Of a DNA stretch of 64,000 nucleotides, positions 46,189 to 57,205 are shown in pieces (positions within the stretch are counted from its first letter, which is position 1; each line of letters opens with the position of its first letter). Under the pieces are notes generated by a model. The model ran no database searches and had not been told where the DNA came from. It was given only the letters and a program-made list of their open reading frames with translations. Source of the DNA: Ricinus communis (lineage: Eukaryota > Streptophyta > Magnoliopsida > Malpighiales > Euphorbiaceae); NCBI RefSeq assembly GCF_019578655.1, contig NC_063260.1:6450501-6514500 (forward strand), in the 5' to 3' direction. The position numbers were made by a program, and so were the translations under genes.

Positions 46189-48681
46189 ATGTGGGTTTCA
46201 TTAAACAGGTCAGTTTTTAATTTAAACACAAAAGGCATTACAAGAAATTTTCACTCAAAACCCAAATCTTTCTCAACCTCAATTGCCAATTTTATCAACA
46301 CCGCCACCACCACTACTGACAGTGACCATGATCAACCTCAACAATTTCATCATCAACAACGACAACAACAACTCCAATTAGATTCTTTCAAGGTTGTTGA
46401 TATCCTATACAACCTTAAGAACCAACCTATTTCTGCTTTATCTTTCTTTAACCAACTTAAAGACTCTGGATTTAAGCATGATATCTCCACTTATGCTGCC
46501 ATTATTAGAATCCTCTGTTATTGGGGTCTCCACAAGCAACTCCGTTCTATTTTCTTGGATATTATTTATGTTTCATGCAATGATAATGATACTCCTTTTG
46601 AGATTTCACATTTTCTTGATACTCTTAGTGATGGGTTTGTTGATGTTGACTCAAAGAAACAGTCTTTATTTATGTCTAAAGTATATGATGCTTTGGTTAA
46701 GGCATATGTTAGTGTTGGCATGTTTGATGATGCTATTGATGTTTTGTTTCAAATGGGTAGGCGTAGATTTGTGCCTCATATATTTATTTGTAATTTTCTT
46801 ATGAATAGCTTGATTAAGAATAGTAAATTGGATATGGCTCTAGCTGTTTACAAACAGTTGAAGAGGTTGGGACTGAGTCCTAATGATTACACTTATGCTA
46901 TTGTGATAAAGGCACTTTGTATAAATGGTAGTTTAGAAGAAGCTATGTATGTCATTAAGGAAATGGAGGAAAGTGGTATCACTCCTACTGGTTTTGCTTA
47001 TACAGCTTATATAGAAGGGCTTTGTGTGAATGAGATGTCGGATTTGGGATATCAGGTGCTTCAAGCATGGAAAGGGGCCAACATTCCTCTAGATATGTAT
47101 GCTTATACAGTTGCAGTTCGTGGATTTTGCAACGAGTTGAAGTTTGATAAAGCAGAAAGTGTCTTGCGTGATATGGAAAAAGAAGGGATGGTTCCTGATA
47201 TGCATTGCTATACTGCATTAATTTGCAGATTCTGCAAGGCTGGGAATTTGCTAAAAGCATATGCTTTCCTGAACGAGATGATGTCAAAAGGTGTAAAAGT
47301 AAATTGTGTAATTGTTGGCTCAATTCTTCACTGCTTATGTGAATTGGGCATGCACTCCGAAGTGGTAGATCAGTTTAATCAATTTAAGAGCTTAGGTTTA
47401 TTTCTAGATGGAGTTTCTTACAACAATGTAGTTGATGCTTTGTGCAAACTAGGTAAACTTGAAGAAGCTATAACGTTGCTAGATGAAATGAAGATGAAGC
47501 AAATTAATATGGATGTTATGCATTATACGACTCTAATTAATGGGTATTGTTGCCAAGGAAACGTGGTTGATGCCTTCAAGGTATTTGAAGAAATGAGAGA
47601 AAATGGTATTGAAATAGATGTTGTTACTTATGATGTACTTGTTAGTGGATTCTGTAGAAATGGCCTTGCAACTGAGGCACTTAACCTCTTGGATTATATG
47701 CAGACACAGAAGCTAAAACCTAATTCCATTACATACAATGTGGTAGTTGAAAGTTTATGTATGGGTGGCAAAGTTAAAGAAGCTGAAGCAGTTTTCAATA
47801 GCATAGAGGATAAGAGTTTAGATAATTATTTTGCCATGATTAATGGATACTGTAAAGCCAACCATACTGCAGGGGCTGCTAAACTTTTCTTCAGACTTTC
47901 AGTAAAGGGACATGTGAAGAGAAGTTGCTGCTATAATCTTCTGAAAAATCTGTGTGAGGAAGGTGATAATGATGGAATTCTCATGTTGCTAGAGACGATG
48001 TTGAATTTGAATGTGGAGCCTAGCAAGTTTATATATGGTAAACTCTTCACTTCTTTATGCCGTGCAGGAGGTGCAGCAGGTATGAGAAAGGCACAATCAG
48101 TTTTTGACATGTTATTAAAGAGAGGGTGGACTCCTGATCTCATTGCCTATACAATAATGATAACCAGTTACTGCAGGATGAATTGCTTGAAAGAAGCAGT
48201 TGATCTTTTCCATGATATGAAACAAAGAGGAATTAAACCTGACTTAGTTACTTTTACTGTTTTGCTTGATGGCCATCACAAGGCACATATTAAAAAGGTA
48301 TATTCTGCAGCCAATGCAAAGGGAGGCAATGAAGACATATTTGATGCTTTAGCTATTTGGACAGAAATGAAGGATACGGAAATCAAACCGGATGTCATAT
48401 TTTATACTGTTTTGATTGATGGATATTGCAAGGTGGATAGCCTTCATGATGCCATAGGCGTGTTTGATGAAATGATAGAGAGAGGACTAGAACCTGACAT
48501 TATAACATACACGGCTCTTTTGTCTGGGTGTTGTCAGAGGGGAGATGTGGATAGAGCTGTGAACCTTCTTGATCAAATGTCACTCAAAGGGATATCACCT
48601 GATACACGCACCATGTCTGCTTTACTCCATGGTATTTTGAAAACCAGGCAGGTGAATTTTCGGAAGAAAGAACTCGAGTAA
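46189..48681 (+). CDS. P-class pentatricopeptide repeat (PPR) protein
   Basis: An intronless 830-residue protein. The first 35 residues are rich in R, K, S and N and low in acidic residues (MWVSLNRSVFNLNTKG), which fits an organelle-targeting, probably mitochondrial, peptide. A Q/H-rich low-complexity stretch (about 45-65) follows. From about 160 to the C-terminus runs a long array of 35-residue helix-pair repeats with the P-type pattern, such as PNDYTYAIVIKALCINGSLEEA, and TYTALLSGCCQRGDVDRAVNLL near the end. No E or DYW extension is present, so editing deaminase activity is not expected. P-class proteins bind organelle transcripts and support their stability, processing, splicing or translation. 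The architecture resembles At2g26790-type PPR proteins. The RNA target cannot be read by eye. A possible internal variation is the KVYSAANAKGGNEDIF insert near residue 705. Confidence 0.92.
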   Translation: MWVSLNRSVFNLNTKGITRNFHSKPKSFSTSIANFINTATTTTDSDHDQPQQFHHQQRQQQLQLDSFKVVDILYNLKNQPISALSFFNQLKDSGFKHDISTYAAIIRILCYWGLHKQLRSIFLDIIYVSCNDNDTPFEISHFLDTLSDGFVDVDSKKQSLFMSKVYDALVKAYVSVGMFDDAIDVLFQMGRRRFVPHIFICNFLMNSLIKNSKLDMALAVYKQLKRLGLSPNDYTYAIVIKALCINGSLEEAMYVIKEMEESGITPTGFAYTAYIEGLCVNEMSDLGYQVLQAWKGANIPLDMYAYTVAVRGFCNELKFDKAESVLRDMEKEGMVPDMHCYTALICRFCKAGNLLKAYAFLNEMMSKGVKVNCVIVGSILHCLCELGMHSEVVDQFNQFKSLGLFLDGVSYNNVVDALCKLGKLEEAITLLDEMKMKQINMDVMHYTTLINGYCCQGNVVDAFKVFEEMRENGIEIDVVTYDVLVSGFCRNGLATEALNLLDYMQTQKLKPNSITYNVVVESLCMGGKVKEAEAVFNSIEDKSLDNYFAMINGYCKANHTAGAAKLFFRLSVKGHVKRSCCYNLLKNLCEEGDNDGILMLLETMLNLNVEPSKFIYGKLFTSLCRAGGAAGMRKAQSVFDMLLKRGWTPDLIAYTIMITSYCRMNCLKEAVDLFHDMKQRGIKPDLVTFTVLLDGHHKAHIKKVYSAANAKGGNEDIFDALAIWTEMKDTEIKPDVIFYTVLIDGYCKVDSLHDAIGVFDEMIERGLEPDIITYTALLSGCCQRGDVDRAVNLLDQMSLKGISPDTRTMSALLHGILKTRQVNFRKKELE

Positions 48682-48858
48682 ATAATGGTGGCTAGATGAA
48701 CCTAAATTCACGAACCAGTTTGCTGTTACTAAAGAGGTATATTATGACAAATTAATTGAATTAATAGCTTGCATCTTTCTGTATATACAGTGTTCTGCGC
48801 CTCAGTGTTTGAAATACTTTGATGGATACTCATTGTCAATTTGTCATATTTTCTGCAG
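48682..48858 (+). other. 3' UTR of the PPR gene
   Basis: Non-coding, T-rich. An AG at 48857-48858 (TTCTGCAG) could act as a splice acceptor for the next block. Confidence 0.4.
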
Positions 48859-49191
48859 AATCGTGCAGGCTTGCTACATAACTGGATCTATTCCAAGTGA
48901 GCTGGAAAATCTATCTAACTTTAACCTGTAAGTTTTTGGCCATTATGCTAATATTTTGTGATATCTAGATCTAGTGATAAGGATTTTAATGTATTCTCTG
49001 AATTGATACTGCTCATCTTGCAGTAGGATTTTACTATACTATTTTTTGTACGAGGCATTGTTGCCTCCTAGTTAAAGTAGCTTTACATGGCATTTGGTTG
49101 CATTGCATTAATTCTAGTGTGCTAGTAATGTTACTATTGTATATCCTTGCAGCTATTTGTCAAATATAATTCTCTTTGGACCAATGCTATT
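48859..49191 (+). pseudogene. Leucine-rich-repeat gene remnant, two exons
   Basis: A block after TTCTGCAG (48859-48927) reads ITGSIPSELENLSNFNL and ends at CT/GTAAGTTT. A second block after CCTTGCAG (from 49153) reads YLSNIILFGPM. Joined in phase they give one continuous plant LRR (LxxLxxLxLSxNxLxGxIP pattern), with the intron exactly where LRR receptor kinases with one intron per repeat carry it. Frames on both sides soon end, so I see only about one and a half repeats. It may be a dead gene piece or a spliced part of the PPR transcript's 3' UTR. Confidence 0.5.
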
Positions 49192-51090
49192 GGATGACAT
49201 GCTTATCAAAGTCTGCGAAGCTTGTGAGCACAGCCTGCTGTGATCTGTTAAGTGTTCAATGTGTTCTGAATGTTTTAGAGATGATGTGGTGAGTTTGATA
49301 CCACGAGGAACAGACATCGCAAATATCCCAAAAGATGGTACCAATTTTGCAGATAAAAAAAAAAAGGAGGTGCCAGATGAGTCTGAGCCGCCATCTGACA
49401 TCTCTTCATCGGAATCTTGAGAGGCCTGGGCTTCAACTGTGGACAGATGCAGTGAAGAATCTCCAACTCACTCTTGTAATTCCTCCATCTCCCGCTGTTG
49501 AACATCCGAGTGACTTGACTCTGTACCAACCTAATATCTAGGTCGAAACCAAGAACTTATTAGTATTATTTTTCTGGGTTTAGGCTATAATAATGGACAG
49601 GTAGATGCTCCAATTAAACCTCCTCAATATCTACGCCACCCTCTAAAATCCTGTGCCTCTCATGAAAATGGTAGAGAGGCCGCGATTGATATTGAGAGCA
49701 TATAATTTAATGCAATGCAGAAATTGGGTTACACTGATAATATGATAATTGTTTACGTGGAGAGAAATTTTTTTTTATTTTCTAGGTTTTCAAAAAATAA
49801 AAAATTTATAAAATTTATAAAAATGTCTATTATATAAAAAGTCTTTTATTTTCTATTTAGATAATATTTTAAATATAAAAGGTAGACTTGGAATAAATAA
49901 AGTAAAATTTTTTATTTTTATGAAAATAAGAGATTTCTTATATAAAGAAATATATAAAAAATATATTAAATTTATTTTTAAAATTCTTTTAAGATTTAAT
50001 TATAATTATTGAAAATATAATAAATTAATTTCCTTTTTTAATTTTAAGAAAATAGCATAAATAAATATAAAATTTTATTTTCTGAAAAACTAATATAAGT
50101 AATCAGGCCATAAATGCACTCTTTTTTCAGTTAAATTTTCTAATCAAACAAAATCCTTTATCTAAGCCTCATTAAATAGAGATTCAATTTGAGATAAACA
50201 CTCAAATGACGTGTTAGTATTTTATTGCAAAGTGGGGTCCACAAGATTGACGGCTCAATAATAATCCCCGACTATTTGTTTTATTTGAATGAGATTTTTT
50301 ACCTACAAAATAAGCAGTGTATTTACTGCCACTATTATAGACCAAAAAAAAAAAAAAAAATCTCCAAATTGCATCCCTCTCTTTCTAACCCTAACAGACG
50401 AAGAAATTAATTACCGTTATGACTAAATGGATAGTGCATAAGCTTGTGGTGTCTGGGCTTGAATCTAGTGACTGTAAAGAACAAGAATTCCCCAACTGAA
50501 ACTGTTGCATCCTGATTCCTTTGGGGCTATTAAAGTAGGGCTATTTATTCACTAATACAACATGGACAATATTCTGAGATTTAATTATAGTAATAATTTG
50601 TATATGCTAATGATGAAGTTAATGTTGTTTATGCCTTTAATCCTAACTACTTGCCATAATATTGAAGAAATATAAGGATGAGTTAGGCATCACGAATGTG
50701 AAGAATATGTTAATCCTTGAACCTATATAAGAGTTAAGTGCTGAGTTATTTTTAGTTCACGACAGTTCAGAGGGTGGTGAAATACATTCATAGAAATAAT
50801 TGGGTGTGAGAGATGTAGTGCCACGTCACGTGCAATTGCAGCATAGAAAATATATGAAAATTACTTTTAGCGACAAATAAAACATGTTGCTGAACTAGAA
50901 AAAATTCGTTGCTAAACACTAGATGGACACGTATTTCTTGCTAAATTGATAAAATTAAAAGTGAAAGAAAATAAAAATTAAAAGGGAAAAGAAGAAAGAA
51001 ATAAAATGAAAAAAGAGAGAGACAGAGGGAGAAAAAGGAATAAATGAAATACCTTATTGTTGGATATCTCTACTACTTCTTTACCTCTTT
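49192..51090. other. Intergenic DNA, no gene supported
   Basis: The block 49270-49550 is less AT-rich and has short frames on both strands (one ends PDESEPPSDISSSES), but none matches a family I recognise. From 49740 onward it is AT-rich. A SINE-like A/B-box pair lies at about 50418-50480. A purine-rich run lies at 50960-51040. Confidence 0.4.
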
Positions 51091-51728
51091 CTTTTTCCTT
51101 TTTACCATCTTATGTCCCTTTTAATAACCTCTCTGCACTCTCCTTCTCCTAATCTCGTTGTCTCTCCTTTATCTTCTCAATCTGTTCTTTCTTTTTCTGG
51201 TGATATCCCTCACCTATCTCCTTCCATTTCCTCTTCTTTTTCACCAGTATCTCAATTTATTCCGCTTTAAAATTTTATTCCTCTTCAAAAATTAGATAGA
51301 ACACATAATAAACCTGCTTGGCTTAAGGATTTTACTTCTATATTTGGTTAAGAATATTCTCTTTCATCGTTTTCTCATCCAAATGTTATTTTTTCACCAT
51401 CTAATTCTTTGGTTGTTGCAAATGTGTCTATAATACATGAACCTACTTCATATAAGCAAGTTGTCTTGGATGACAGATGGGTTACAATAATGTCTCAAGA
51501 ATTATCTGCTTCAGAAACTAATGGCACATGGGTGCTACCTCTTTACCACCTGATAAACAAGCTATAAGATCTAAATGGGTGCGTAAGGTTAAATATAAAC
51601 CTTATGGTGAGATGAATAGATTTAAAGCCAGGCTTGTTGCCAAAGGCTATAATTAGGTAGAAGGTGAGTATTATACTAAACAATTCTCTCCTATTGCTAA
51701 ATTGGTTACTGTCGTTGTGAGCGTGGCT
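51091..51728 (+). pseudogene. Copia reverse-transcriptase fragment
   Basis: Decayed frames give a serine/proline-rich linker, then EPTSYKQVVLDDRWVTIMSQE, a SETNGTWVL segment, KWVRKVKYKPYGEMNRFKAR, LVAKGYN and YYTKQFSPIAKLVTV. These are the start of the copia reverse-transcriptase domain in the usual order. It stops at about 51728, before the catalytic VDD box. Confidence 0.75.
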
Positions 51729-52012
51729 TTTTGGAGCCTACCCCAAGTGTTAACCTTGTCAATCTGTCTAGGTACTCTTCTTCGTACTAAACTATTTTGA
51801 AATGAGCCATCTAGTTGAGGGTATTAAAGGATTACGAAAAGCTTTAAGATCAATCGTAGAATGAGTCACCACCAATAAGATCATAATAGGTTTCGAGAGT
51901 GAGGATGACAACTTTGTACCTTTCGGGAGAGCTTAAATTTCTTTCTCCTTAAAATCAGAGATTCTAAGTTCGAAAAGTTAAGTACAGATAAGAAAGGTTT
52001 ATGAAATCACCA
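51729..52012. other. Spacer, probable retroelement debris
   Basis: No coding frame. It separates the copia fragment from the solo LTR and is of the same composition as the sequence after 53319. Confidence 0.35.
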
Positions 52013-53318
52013 TGTTGAACCTTGAGGGTTATTAATCCTATTTTAATGATAACAAATAATTAAGAATGACTAATTACATATTTGAGTGTTTATATATAAG
52101 AAAAGAAAATTGATTTTTCTAACACAAGGCAGATTCACGTCCGTGAACTTTTATTTATTGTTATGAAACATTAGTTTTCTATGTATGAAGAATTCTCACC
52201 TCAAATAGCAAAAAGGACAATAGCATTCACGGAATGCTTTCCAGCCGTGAAAATGAGTATTCACAGCCATGAAGAAATACTCACGCCCGTGAAAATGATT
52301 TTTTCCTAAAAAATAAAAGATACCACAGGAGGGTTCACGGGAAGAGTTCCCAAACCGTGAAGAATAATTCACACTTGTGAAAAATAGTCTCCTCCTTAAG
52401 ACTTGAAGAATCGACAGAAGGATTCACAGGAAAGGTTCCCAAGCCATAAACACAGATTCTTAACTGTGAACAAATCTTTCCAGCCGTGAAGAAGTTGTTC
52501 ATGCCCGTGAATTTTGAAGACTCTCCAGATTTTCAAGAAATTACAAAAGAGTTTATGGCCAAGTTCCTAAGCCGTGAAATCAAAGTTTCCAGCCGTGAAT
52601 AAAAGTTACCAACCGTGAAAGCAACTTTCACGCCCGTGAAGAATTATTCACGGTCGTGACAGGTTCCAACATTTTAAATCTATTTTCCACGCTGGTGATT
52701 CAGTGCCACAAGGGATTATTCATGCCCATGAAGCAGCATTTATGATAGTTGCAGAAATGGCTATTTTTGCATTTAATGAGAGTGCAAGACTCTATTTTAC
52801 TTAAAAGTATTTAAACATCATTTACAAGTGTTCTAGGTCAAGCAAGAGTATTTACTCCCAACAACTCAAAGTCTTCATTTTTATATATTGTATTAAAGGC
52901 TCAAGCTTATGATTGAATTTTTGGGTAGTTGAATGTTTAATTCTTGTGTTCAAAGCTCAAAAGATGAGATTGAGTATTTGAGTAAGGGATTAAAAGCTCT
53001 TGTAATTAATATTAAAAACCTTAGAGTGGGTTAGAGTGTGAGCCTAAGAAAATATTTGGGTTATAGTGTGAGCCTTTAGAAAAAATATTTAGGTTTGTTC
53101 TTAGCCTTGTAAAAGAACACAAATAGAGTTAGTTTTGTAATTCTATTTGATAGTAGAAATCTCAAGAGGATTCTTGAGGCACGGATGTAAGCAAGAGTTG
53201 GTCGAACTACTATAAATTCTTAGTGCTGTGAGTTGTGCTTGACTTTTCATTTTTGGTTTAAGATTGTTTTTAGTTTTCAACCAATTCACCCCCCTTTTTG
53301 GTTGCCTCTAAAATTACA
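52013..53318 (+). repeat. Probable solo LTR of a SIRE-like copia element
   Basis: Starts TGTTGAACCTTGAGG and ends with the CCAATTCACCCCCC..TTACA pattern common at the end of SIRE-type LTRs. Flanks are CACCA (52008-52012) and CACCC (53319-53323), a near-match to a 5-bp target duplication. No internal region or second LTR was found nearby, so it is probably a solo LTR left by recombination. Confidence 0.5.
52130..52740. repeat. Dense CCGTGAA motif array
   Basis: About a dozen CCGTGAA or one-base variants (such as CACGCCCGTGAA and CCAGCCGTGAA) occur at irregular spacing of roughly 20-60 bases. Some are palindromic, for example TTCACGCCCGTGAA. The array lies within the solo LTR. Spacing is irregular and there are no unique spacers of equal length, so it is not CRISPR-like. 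Confidence 0.75.
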
Positions 53319-53490
53319 CACCCCTATGTACCTAGGCGGTGAAGCATAGCCTCTACTGGAGCAAACGAGCATTTGTCTATCCTAATAATATTATCTTAGC
53401 CTATTTTTCCTTATATTCTTTTTTACATATCAATCTTTTTTTTGTCTTCTTCAGTATGTGGAGTGAGTAATCAAAAGATTAACCTAGGTG

Positions 53491-53582
53491 GAGGTATTTT
53501 GGTACCTTAACTAGTCCTAGACGGAAGGTACATCGGTACCTTTACTAATCCTAATTGGGAGGTACTTTGGTACCTTAGGTTT
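53491..53582. repeat. Short tandem repeat with GGTACC cores
   Basis: Three imperfect copies of a unit of about 35 bases: GGAGGTATTTTGGTACC, GGAAGGTACATCGGTACC and GGAGGTACTTTGGTACC, each followed by TTAACTAGTCCTA-like sequence. Confidence 0.65.
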
Positions 53583-55090
53583 TATCTTAGTATGCCATGG
53601 TGTTCACATCATTCACATTTTTTATTAATTCTATTCTAGGTGTTAGATTTATTTAACCCTTAGTATTTGAGTTTAAATCAAAGCAACAAAAGAAATGGTT
53701 TCATTTCACCTGAAAACTGTCATTTGGATTTATGCGGTACTTGGAACTGCATAAGCAAAGGGTAACCTCAGGCGAGCTTAGGGTCCTAAGGCCTTAAGTG
53801 CCCCAACCACAGTGTTCAAGCTAGATGACATCATGCTTAAGCCTTAGGCTCCTTGACCTCGCTCGTGTAGAGGCTGACCTCGGGCACGCTTAGTGGCCCA
53901 GGTCCTTATGACCCTAAGATGACACCATTTTAATCAAAACACAACACACAAAAGCTCAAAATGACGTAAATCTGAGAGTCAAGAGCTGACCTCGCGCAGG
54001 TACAAGGTCTACTTGTGCGAGACTAGAAAAATATTTAAAATAGAATTTTAAGAGGAAACAAAAACTACAAGTGCATCAAACAAAATACTAAATGGAATAG
54101 AAATAATAAGTGAATAAAGGACGAAAAAATAAAATAAAAAATAAAAAATAATAATCATAATAAATGCAAAGGAAACATGAGGAAAATAAAGATAAGAATG
54201 TATTTGAGACCTTAAGCAGCTACCTTGCAACTTAATCGAAGAATCAAATTGTTTTTTTTTTTTTTTATGGAGGAAAAGAAAACAAGGATTGTGGCCCTTT
54301 TTCCCTTTTTCCAAAAAAAAACTAAAAGAAAAAAACCTAAAAGCTATCTTTTACTTTTCCTCAATAAATGACTTTTTTAATAGCTTTCTCCTAATGATTG
54401 ATTTTTCAATCCCTTACTTATTGGACAAGATCAATTATTTATACTGGAGGGTCGACAAGTGCCAAAACCTTATTTGAAGGAAATTTCTCGCCCAAAGATC
54501 CATCTAATGGATGATTGACACATCACCTAGATTTAAGCTCTACCTAAACTGTGCGTGCGCGAGGTTAGAGCGAGTCCTCACTCTATCCTCGTGTGAGCTT
54601 AGTTTGGACTTGCATAGGCTCCTCATGAATGAGCGTGAGGTTAGGGCTAGGGGTCCATGCTCCTAATTCTCCACGCGCGAGGGCTAGGTGGAATCTCGCG
54701 AGCTTACCCTAGACTTGAGCAAGGCTAATGATCCGCATAGGGTCTAGGTGAACTTATTCATGTTAAGGGTAAATCCGTGCGGGGTCACCTTGCACTCGTG
54801 TGAGCTCAGGCTTAGGACTAAGGGACTTTGGTATTTTCTTTCCCTTTTTCTTTCTCTACTTATGAGCGATCTCTCTAGGATTTTAGGGTCACATTCTGTA
54901 TTCCTCTTTTGATTCATAATCATTTAAACTCTCATTATTGGACTTTATATAACTCTAGTTTTTGAATTTCTCTGATAACAGTTTGCCCCCTACTTTGAAG
55001 GAAGAATGCTTGGAAAAAATGATTTTGCACTAAAAAATTGAGTTTTATGGACTAAATTGTGGAAAGCATGAGTCTGATCAAAGCAAGTAT
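53583..55090. other. Less AT-rich repeat-like DNA
   Basis: Repeated GAGGTTAG, GCGCGAGG and CTCGTGTGAGCTTAG words suggest LTR or satellite-like sequence (53700-54830). Frames around 54048-54477 are low-complexity. No gene supported. Confidence 0.4.
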
Positions 55091-55109
55091 TTGGGAGTGG
55101 GAGGTCCTG

Positions 55110-55240
55110 AAGTTCGTACCTTGATTATTTATAACATGTCAATGTGATACCGTCATTTTAGGATGCGCCGGTATGATACCGTTGTCTTCATAAGAGTGCG
55201 TTGATATGATACCAGTGTCTTCTTGAGGTTTCATCAGTGT
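55110..55240. repeat. Short tandem repeat with TGATACC cores
   Basis: Three imperfect copies around 55141, 55174 and 55213 carry a (G/A)TATGATACC or GTGATACC core followed by GT(C/T)TTC, with spacing of about 35-45 bases. Confidence 0.55.
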
Positions 55241-56784
55241 AAAATATTCATTAAACTTTATATTTAATTTTATTTTAGTAATAAAACTTTAATTTGAATC
55301 ATTTTAATCATTCAACTTTAATCGTATTTCAGTTTAGTTATTTCATAAATAAAAAATTGACACGTGGCATAAATAACCAATAAAAAAAAAGTAACTAAGA
55401 GAGAAAAATTTAACATGTCAATTTCTTATAGGCAATATGACTAAAATATAATTAAAATTAAAATGAAACAAATTTATATTATAACTCTCAAATGAACTGT
55501 TACCAATATTCTCTCTTCGCTTCTTCTTCCTTATTTCTTGTGTAAGTTGAAACTCTAATTTTTTTAATTTTCCTCTTCAAATCTGTGAATAACATAAGCG
55601 TAAATTCTAATAAGGCAAATCAATGGCAACGTCTTCAAGTATTTTATCATCAATTTGAAGTAATTTTGGACAATGTAGCCTTAAATTTGAAGATGAATGA
55701 CCAACTATTCTCCTTTTGTTTTCTTAAAAAAATTCAAGAGAGAGTTGACATACCATTACCACCGTCACCACGCAATATTGCCACCACTAAAACAACCACT
55801 ACTTCCCTTGTACATATATTACAAACTAAAATAAAACTACATATGGGTTAATATTGGTGATTCACTAAAGGCCTCCAAATTGACAGTGAAAAACGAAGTC
55901 AACATATTCAACATAAGAGCAAAACGAAAATAGATTTACAGAACAACAATAATTCAACAACTATTATATTTGTAAGTCTTAAGCTCAACATTGTCACTCA
56001 CATTACTGCATACCCTTGATCTAAAACTCGCAAAGGTCTAATCTTTGTCGTCCAGTCTAAAATCCACATAACAAGAAAAAGAAACTTGTGCAATTACGTT
56101 TCTAGTCAAACTGTTAAATCCACTCTTTATTTTTAATCAAACTAGTGAGTGATCCTGTCATGAAATGAAAGCCTGTGAGAAAAGACGAACTAATTGAGAC
56201 AAGAATCAGTTGCTGCTACTATTGGAGGATGGAGAATCGTCACCTTGAAATTTCAAGCACCGAAATCTTCTTTTGCCATTTTACTATCCGTCATTGTTGT
56301 CATTGCTTCCAACACCACTAGCAACTTGTTGATTTCCACTTGTTTAATAGGGCTGTAAAATTAGATTGATCGGTAAATTGATAGATCGAGAGGAGACAAT
56401 GAGAAAAAGAAGTTGTTTGTGTGAACGGAGAGAGAGAGAGAGAGAGAGGGAGAGAAAATGATCCATATGAAATTAAAAGCCTTTTTTCAATATTTTTATT
56501 ATTTCAATATTTGTCTTTCAAAAAAAAATAATATTTTTCTAGTATTTTCTAATGAGAAAAGAAGGTTTCAGGTTTTGCCACATTAGCTATTAGCTAATAC
56601 TAATAGGAGTAATGTCTAAAACTCAACTGGAAATAGGAGGGCTTAAATACATGCTTCCTGGATGCCAAGGTCATATTTTTACAAGAAAAGAAAATACTTT
56701 AAGGGTCTAATATGATAAAATAGATAAAGTTGAGGGTCAAATTTGAGTGTTTTCCCTATTATCAATGGGCAGATATAATGAATA
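55241..56784. other. AT-rich intergenic DNA
   Basis: A CACGTGGCAT-containing segment near 55360 and a (GA) run at 56428-56455 were noted. A frame at 55585-55851 has no recognisable domain. No gene supported. Confidence 0.4.
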
Positions 56785-57205
56785 GAAAAAGTATGGATAA
56801 GTCCTTAAACTTTAAGCCAAAACGCAATTAAGCCCCTAAACTTCATATTAGCTCAATTATACCCTTAAATTTTAAAAGACATAACAATTACATCTTTGAA
56901 GATAAATTACCTCAATTAGTTTTAGGCGCTAAAAGAAACAGTTATAACTTTTTACAAGTTTTTTTGCATGTGAAAAATATTTATCTCTACTTTTTAGTAG
57001 ATAAAAATCATAAGATGACATTCTCTTCTTCACTTTGAAAAAACAAAAATCAATACCGTCATCATTAATAACAAAGAAGTTAGCTCTAAGGAAACAATTC
57101 ATCTATTTTTCAAATTTTAAAAGTGTAATTGAACTATTTTTAAGTATAGGGGTTTAAGTATACTTTGGCCAAGAGTGTAAGGGCTTATAGGTACCTTTTC
57201 CTGTA
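56785..57205. repeat. MITE with about 90-bp inverted arms
   Basis: The left arm (56785-56880, with AAGCCCCTAAACTT) and right arm (about 57110-57205, with GGGGTTTAAG) are inverted copies; both carry a TTAAGG/CTTATAGG-like tip. Total about 420 bases, no coding. Target duplication not certain. Confidence 0.55.

Noticed and set aside
46016..46204. Small frame overlapping the PPR start
   Set aside because: Out of frame with the PPR gene, no recognisable domain; more likely leader sequence.
46394..46804. 136-codon frame within the PPR gene
   Set aside because: Alternative frame of the PPR coding region; hydrophobic composition is a by-product of T-rich codons.
49270..49550. Further exons of the LRR remnant
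   Set aside because: Short frames here (for example ending SDISSSES) show no LRR or kinase pattern and no good splice borders.
52130..52740. CRISPR-like array
   Set aside because: Motifs are 7-12 bases with irregular spacing in a plant LTR; no equal-length repeats or spacers.
54048..54477. Lysine- and phenylalanine-rich frames on both strands
   Set aside because: Arise from poly-A/T runs; no domain and no splice partner found.
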